DNA of 36,068 nucleotides from contig NZ_PUBZ01000120.1 of NCBI RefSeq assembly GCF_003205875.1, positions 1 through 36,068 on the forward strand. Reading direction: 5' to 3'. The DNA is from Herpetosiphon llansteffanensis. Lineage in GTDB: Bacteria > Chloroflexota > Chloroflexia > Chloroflexales > Herpetosiphonaceae. Position numbers and translations under genes: made by a program. The notes beneath the pieces were generated by a model. That model had not been told where the DNA came from and ran no database searches. It was given only the letters and a program-made list of their open reading frames with translations. Of the stretch, positions 32,541-36,068 are shown one piece after another (the first letter of the stretch is position 1; each line of letters begins with the position of its first letter).

Positions 32541-33272
32541 TGCTTGTGCCGCAAACAAGGCAGCGCCAATAATTCCAGCATCGTTGGTCAAGCGGGCTGG
32601 CACTAATTTGGCCCGAATCCGAATCCGATCCAGAAATTGATCAGCATCTTTGCTCACACCACCACCAAGAATAATTAAATCGGGCCAGAGCATCACTTCG
32701 ATTGTTTGCAAAAATAGCTCCACGCCTTGCGCCCATTGCTCCCAGCTTTGGTTTTGATCTTCGCGTACGCTGGCAGCAGCCCACTCGTGGCCTGGTTTGC
32801 CACGCACGATAATCTGGCCAAGCTCCAAATTGGGCAATAAATCGTGATCATGGAAGAGTGCAGTGCCAATGCCTGTGCCCAATGTCAGCATCAGCAACGT
32901 GCCCATCACTTCGCGGCCTGCACCAAAGGTAATTTCGGCTAGGCCAGCAGCATCAGCATCGTTGATGACGGTTACTTCACGATCAAAATGTTTGCTGAAG
33001 CGCGCTGCCACCTCGCAATGCAACCAACGTTGATCAATATTTGAGGCCGTACGCACAATTCCACGCTGCACCACCGCCGGAAAGCCACAGCCAATTGGCC
33101 CTTGCCAAGTAAAATGATCAACCAATTCTTGCACAACTTCGAGCACAGAGTCGGGCGTGGCAGGCTGCGGCGTGTCGCGGCGCTGCACCTCGGCCAATAA
33201 TTTGCCAGTTTTACAATCGACCGGAGCCGCTTTAATCCCCGTGCCGCCAATATCGAGGCCTAAAATCTGCAT
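32529..33272 (-). CDS. ppgK: Polyphosphate glucokinase (ROK family)
   Basis: The 247-residue kinase has the phosphate-binding GLDIGGTGIKAA (5-16), the sugar region GFPAVVQRGIVRTASNID (63-80), and the catalytic base D105 in NDADAAGLAE. LTLGTGIGTALF (129-140) and NLELGQIIVRGKPGHEWA follow, and IILGGGVSKD near the C-terminus is the second nucleotide element. The short length, the LPNLELG segment and the absence of the ROK zinc motif CGxxGCxE match strictly polyphosphate-dependent or dual glucokinases. It makes glucose-6-phosphate from glucose, with polyphosphate and perhaps ATP as donor. ATG 33272 has GGGAGG upstream. It is monocistronic and convergent with purB. Confidence 0.88.
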   Translation of the reverse strand: MQILGLDIGGTGIKAAPVDCKTGKLLAEVQRRDTPQPATPDSVLEVVQELVDHFTWQGPIGCGFPAVVQRGIVRTASNIDQRWLHCEVAARFSKHFDREVTVINDADAAGLAEITFGAGREVMGTLLMLTLGTGIGTALFHDHDLLPNLELGQIIVRGKPGHEWAAASVREDQNQSWEQWAQGVELFLQTIEVMLWPDLIILGGGVSKDADQFLDRIRIRAKLVPARLTNDAGIIGAALFAAQASPE

Positions 33273-33388
33273 GCATAATCCTCCCGCAAAGTAGCTTAAT
33301 CAATGCAAGCACAGACTATGCCTTGAAGTCCGATCCAAGCGGGCGGTTTGTGCGTAGCAATAACGAGTAGCTTAGTTGGAGCATTGCA

Positions 33389-33955
33389 ATGCGTAGATTT
33401 TCGCGCTGGCTTGAACGCCAGAGCAAGGGTTGGCTGGTACTGGTTGGGCTGGCAATTTTCGCTGGTTTTTTGGGCTTTGTATTGCCGCAACAAGCGCAAA
33501 AGTCGCAGCAATATAGCGCCAATGTTGGTTCGCCGGATAGTAGTTTATTCTACAGTGCTGACGATTTGTATCGGTTTGCCGAAGCCTATGGCCCAGAAGG
33601 TCGGGCTGAATATGTTGCGGCGCGGTTTAGCTTTGATCTGATTTGGCCCTTGGCTTATACGCTGTTTTTGGCCACCGCCATTAGTTGGTTGGGCCAACGC
33701 GCGTTTGCTGCAAACAGCAATTGGCGCTTGCTGAATCTGGTACCAATTATCGGTTTAGGGCTTGATTATGCAGAAAATTGTGGCGCAGCGCTGGTGATGG
33801 GTCGTTATCCTGAGCGCACACCAATTATCGATTGGCTCACGCCGTGGTTGAGTGCCAGCAAGTGGCTGTTTGTTAATGGCAGCTTTGTGGTATTGGTAGC
33901 AGTCGGCTTGATTTATCTTTGGCAGCGCATAAAAAAACACCGCAGTAATGCATAA
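33389..33955 (+). CDS. Four-helix membrane protein of unknown function
   Basis: The 188-residue protein has hydrophobic segments at about 15-32, 84-101, 112-130 and 158-180. A polar loop of about 50 residues between helices 1 and 2 contains SLFYSADDLYRFAEAYGPEGR. The short motif GLDYAENCGAALVMGRYP with acidic residues just after helix 3 is striking. I do not recognise the family. The ATG at 33389 has GGAG eight bases upstream. It is divergent from ppgK (116 bp between them) and its 3' end overlaps the terminator of the opposing lipoprotein gene. Confidence 0.7.
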   Translation: MRRFSRWLERQSKGWLVLVGLAIFAGFLGFVLPQQAQKSQQYSANVGSPDSSLFYSADDLYRFAEAYGPEGRAEYVAARFSFDLIWPLAYTLFLATAISWLGQRAFAANSNWRLLNLVPIIGLGLDYAENCGAALVMGRYPERTPIIDWLTPWLSASKWLFVNGSFVVLVAVGLIYLWQRIKKHRSNA

Positions 33956-33966
33956 AACTGCGGTGT
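33930..33966 (-). terminator. Terminator of the lipoprotein operon
   Basis: A 10-bp perfect stem (33937-33946 with 33957-33966) is followed on the minus strand by a run of seven T. It overlaps the 3' end of the plus-strand membrane-protein gene. Confidence 0.85.
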
Positions 33967-33986
33967 CAGCACATTATGTAGCGTTA

Positions 33987-34379
33987 TTATTTATCTTTGG
34001 TTAACGTCAGCACTGGCTTATCGTTTTCCAACGCATACGAAAATGTGTAGTAGCCAGGAGCCAACTCAGGCGTACCAACATGCTTTTCGGGGTAAATTAC
34101 ATCGAGATATTGTTTGCCATCGACAGTGACGAAATTCATCTTGCGATAGTTGGCAAGCACTGGCTCGTGAGCCTGATACTCGGTAATATGGCCAGAGCTA
34201 ATTGCGCCATAGGGCGTAGTTTCTTGGCCAACCCCGCCAGCACCAAGCCAAAAATTCTCAATATCGATGTCGCTATCGTTGCGAATTCGAATATGCACTT
34301 TATCCATGTCATCACCACCACAACCAGCAAGGCTGATTAATAACAGACTAAACAGCAGCCACAAACGAACAATCTTCAT
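33987..34379 (-). CDS. Small lipoprotein
   Basis: The 130-residue protein has a lipoprotein signal peptide with lipobox LAGC and the modified cysteine at C20. The mature part is a single beta-rich domain with HIRIRNDSDIDIENFWLG and a C-terminal GYYTFSYALENDKPVLTLT; the family is not recognised. It starts 3 bp after the stop of the EspG-like gene, so translation is probably coupled and the products may work together at the membrane. It is the last gene of the minus-strand unit. Confidence 0.8.
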   Translation of the reverse strand: MKIVRLWLLFSLLLISLAGCGGDDMDKVHIRIRNDSDIDIENFWLGAGGVGQETTPYGAISSGHITEYQAHEPVLANYRKMNFVTVDGKQYLDVIYPEKHVGTPELAPGYYTFSYALENDKPVLTLTKDK

Positions 34380-34382
34380 AGC

Positions 34383-35195
34383 CTAGCCAGCCACTAGCTC
34401 TTCAATTGGCGTATTGAGCAACTCGTTGATCAACGATGCAGTTACGCCCATAAAATTGGCAGTGGTTGCCGTAAAGTAGTCGATTGTTTGATTGGGGTGG
34501 GGCAGGGCGAGCCATTGTTGACCACCAGCGCCAATTAATGCACCCACCAAGCGCATGCCCACAGCTTTGGCCTCAATCGTGCGCAAAATCGTCACCGTGC
34601 CGCGGCTAGCAGTTGCTTGCAAGGTTTCGGCAAAATATTGGGCTGCTTCGGGCGCTAGGCCTTGTTGCGCCAACCAACGTGGGTCGGGATTATCTTTGGC
34701 TTGCTCGACCAATTCGCGGGGGAAGTTGAAGCCAGCATCTGGCTGAGCACTATCTTGATAGCCCAAACTATGGGCCAAGCGTTCGGTCATCACATCGATG
34801 TTGGTGAGGGCAACCAAGGTATATTGGCCGCCGACCAAGCTCATTTCGATGATACCGCTGGGCGAGAAATAATGGCTTACGCCTTGGCGGCCACTTGCGC
34901 GATGTTGCCATTCACTGACCACCACCAGATCTGGTTCGGCAACGGTTGCAATCACCATCATCAAAGGATCGGTCATGGAAAAATGGCCAGCAGCCTCATC
35001 CCAAACAATCCACTGATCGGCTTGAAGCTCAGCCAAACCCTGATCCCATTGCGCTTGGCGCTGGGCCGGATCAGCTGGGAACAAAGCAGCATCATCGCCA
35101 CCGATCACATTTTGAGCATGAACCATCCCCAAGAGATACGAAAATTGAGCAGTGCTGAACTGCAATGGGTAGGTTAATTCGCGTGTTTGTGCCAT
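34383..35195 (-). CDS. Uncharacterised protein, possible EspG-like secretion chaperone
   Basis: This 270-residue soluble protein has a helical N-terminus (about 10-70), a beta region LVVVSEWQHRASGRQGVSHY (about 90-109) and SLVGGQYTLVAL. A helical part is followed by TVTILRTIE and GGQQWLALPHP near the C-terminus. The element order resembles mycobacterial EspG, and the gene at 1855-2640 looks like a distant paralogue. Strong AGGAGG precedes ATG 35195. It lies between the Gly-linker protein gene upstream and the lipoprotein gene downstream (3-bp gap). A chaperone role for the large upstream product is an inference from that order. No enzymatic motif was seen. Confidence 0.55.
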   Translation of the reverse strand: MAQTRELTYPLQFSTAQFSYLLGMVHAQNVIGGDDAALFPADPAQRQAQWDQGLAELQADQWIVWDEAAGHFSMTDPLMMVIATVAEPDLVVVSEWQHRASGRQGVSHYFSPSGIIEMSLVGGQYTLVALTNIDVMTERLAHSLGYQDSAQPDAGFNFPRELVEQAKDNPDPRWLAQQGLAPEAAQYFAETLQATASRGTVTILRTIEAKAVGMRLVGALIGAGGQQWLALPHPNQTIDYFTATTANFMGVTASLINELLNTPIEELVAG

Positions 35196-35214
35196 CTTCT
35201 GGCCTCCTGCTGAA

Positions 35215-35260
35215 ATGGGCAGTGGATCGGCGTTGCAACAACGTCCAAGCCACTGCCCAT
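35215..35260 (-). other. Branched hairpin between the partial gene and the EspG-like gene
   Basis: Outer stem of 11 bp (35215-35225 with 35250-35260) and inner 5-bp stem (35231-35235 with 35239-35243). No T run follows, and the ribosome site of the next gene begins about 8 bases on. It could be a processing or attenuation element that sets relative expression. Confidence 0.5.
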
Positions 35261-35284
35261 TATACGATTAAGCTTAAGGATTAC

Positions 35285-36068
35285 CTAGAAGGTTTTGGAG
35301 AACCAATCTTTGACTCCACCCCAGGTATTTTGCACATCCTTTTTGACATCGCCGAACCAATTGACTGCATCTTGGGCTTTGCCAATCAAGCTGCCAGCGC
35401 CGTTACTGATGGTCGCACCGATGCCGGTGTTGCCCATTTTTTCGTTCCAGTAGCGAATACCAGATTCTTGGCCGGTCAATGGGTTGGCCGTGTCGCGGCG
35501 TTCCAAGCCAAGGTAGTTGTAGCCTGGGCCACTGTCGTGATAGTTGAAGAGGTAGCCAGCAGCATCGTGGACTGCGCCGTGATAGCTGACTGGTGAATCG
35601 CCCAAGTCAATTGCCTTGTTACCAGGGCCAACCAAGCCACCGCTTGGGTTGAGCATCGAAGCAAATACTGGGTCGATGCCCAATACGTCGCCGACGACTT
35701 TACCATAGCGCAAGCTTGAGGTGCTGCCCATGAAATCGCCGTGGAAGGTTTGGTTGATTGATTCGACTGCTGATTGACCGTTGGCTGCGCCAGTTTTGGC
35801 TGCTTGATCGCGCAATTCAAGGAACTTGGCATAGTCGGCTTGAACTTTTTCGATTGGCAAGCCACGGGCTGCGGCAATCTTCTTCAGGGCTTCTTCGACT
35901 TGTTCAGGAGTCGCGTTGCCACTGGTGAGCAATTCCATGGCTGAGTTCAACTCAGGGTTGCCAGCACCTTGGAATTGTTGGCCGACCAAATCGCCCATGT
36001 ATTTATCATTGAAGACTTGATCTGGTGACATTGGGCTTTGGCTGGTTTCACCACCACCGCCACCGCCG
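35285..36068 (-). CDS. C-terminal part of a larger Gly-linker protein (partial)
   Basis: The frame is open to the window edge: six glycines then ETSQSP come before the first ATG codon at 36031, so the protein is longer than seen. About 261 residues are visible. A helical segment (STALE region EQVEEALKKIAAARGLPIEKVQ) follows. A globular part contains PVSYHGAVHDAAGYLFNYHD and GLERRDTANPLTGQESG. An amphipathic tail ends VKDWFSKTF. The HD-containing motif loosely recalls phospholipase A2-type His-Asp centres in bacterial toxin domains, but the cysteines are absent; this is only a hint. It is the first visible gene of the unit with the EspG-like and lipoprotein genes. It may be a secreted effector. 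Confidence 0.7.
   Translation of the reverse strand, partial: GGGGGGETSQSPMSPDQVFNDKYMGDLVGQQFQGAGNPELNSAMELLTSGNATPEQVEEALKKIAAARGLPIEKVQADYAKFLELRDQAAKTGAANGQSAVESINQTFHGDFMGSTSSLRYGKVVGDVLGIDPVFASMLNPSGGLVGPGNKAIDLGDSPVSYHGAVHDAAGYLFNYHDSGPGYNYLGLERRDTANPLTGQESGIRYWNEKMGNTGIGATISNGAGSLIGKAQDAVNWFGDVKKDVQNTWGGVKDWFSKTF

Overview
The window reads like a free-living, mid-GC Chloroflexota bacterium, most likely Herpetosiphon or a close relative. This is an inference from the gene set and style: a UVR-type ClpC, a polyphosphate glucokinase, a secreted trypsin with a Pro/Thr linker, a nadR-pnuC operon, tRNAs with encoded CCA, and many lineage-specific membrane and lectin-like proteins. There is no insertion sequence, CRISPR array, phage module or rRNA. 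Genes are densely packed on both strands, and intrinsic terminators or hairpins mark most unit ends.

Layout. 1-2.7 kb: a polytopic GT-C-like membrane protein and a small protein whose fold resembles that of a gene at 34.4 kb. 2.7-5.9 kb (minus): an XRE regulator followed by a membrane-anchored beta-propeller protein. 5.9-7.5 kb: overlapping divergent promoters with three direct repeats, then a secreted trypsin. 7.5-10.2 kb: a structured leader, then SPFH - nadR - pnuC (nicotinamide riboside uptake and conversion to NAD). 10.2-10.6 kb (minus): tRNA-Arg(GCG), tRNA-Ser(CGA) and a second identical tRNA-Arg(GCG). 10.7-16.0 kb (minus): two paralogous surface proteins built from concanavalin-like repeats. 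One is intact with three 516-bp tandem repeats; the other is interrupted by a single in-frame TGA. 16.3-20.3 kb: eight small membrane-protein genes in two tandem paralogous families (five plus three), with duplicated upstream regions. 20.3-23.2 kb (minus): a TPM-domain gene and a coiled-coil/Gly-rich gene joined by an A AAA AAA slippery heptamer. 23.3-26.5 kb: a MetB-type PLP enzyme and a phosphotransferase, with a YceI-family protein divergent from the phosphotransferase. 26.5-30.7 kb (minus): clpC and an S1-domain protein. 31.1-33.3 kb: purB converging on ppgK. 33.4-36.07 kb: a small membrane protein, a lipoprotein, an EspG-like protein and the C-terminal part of a larger Gly-linker protein cut by the window edge.

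The strongest candidates for something undescribed are the eight-gene membrane-protein array (16.3-20.3 kb), the probable -1 frameshift fusing the TPM and coiled-coil proteins (22.2 kb), and the nested, alternatively pairing leader before the NAD-salvage operon (7.55-7.72 kb). All were read by eye; no database search or folding program was run.
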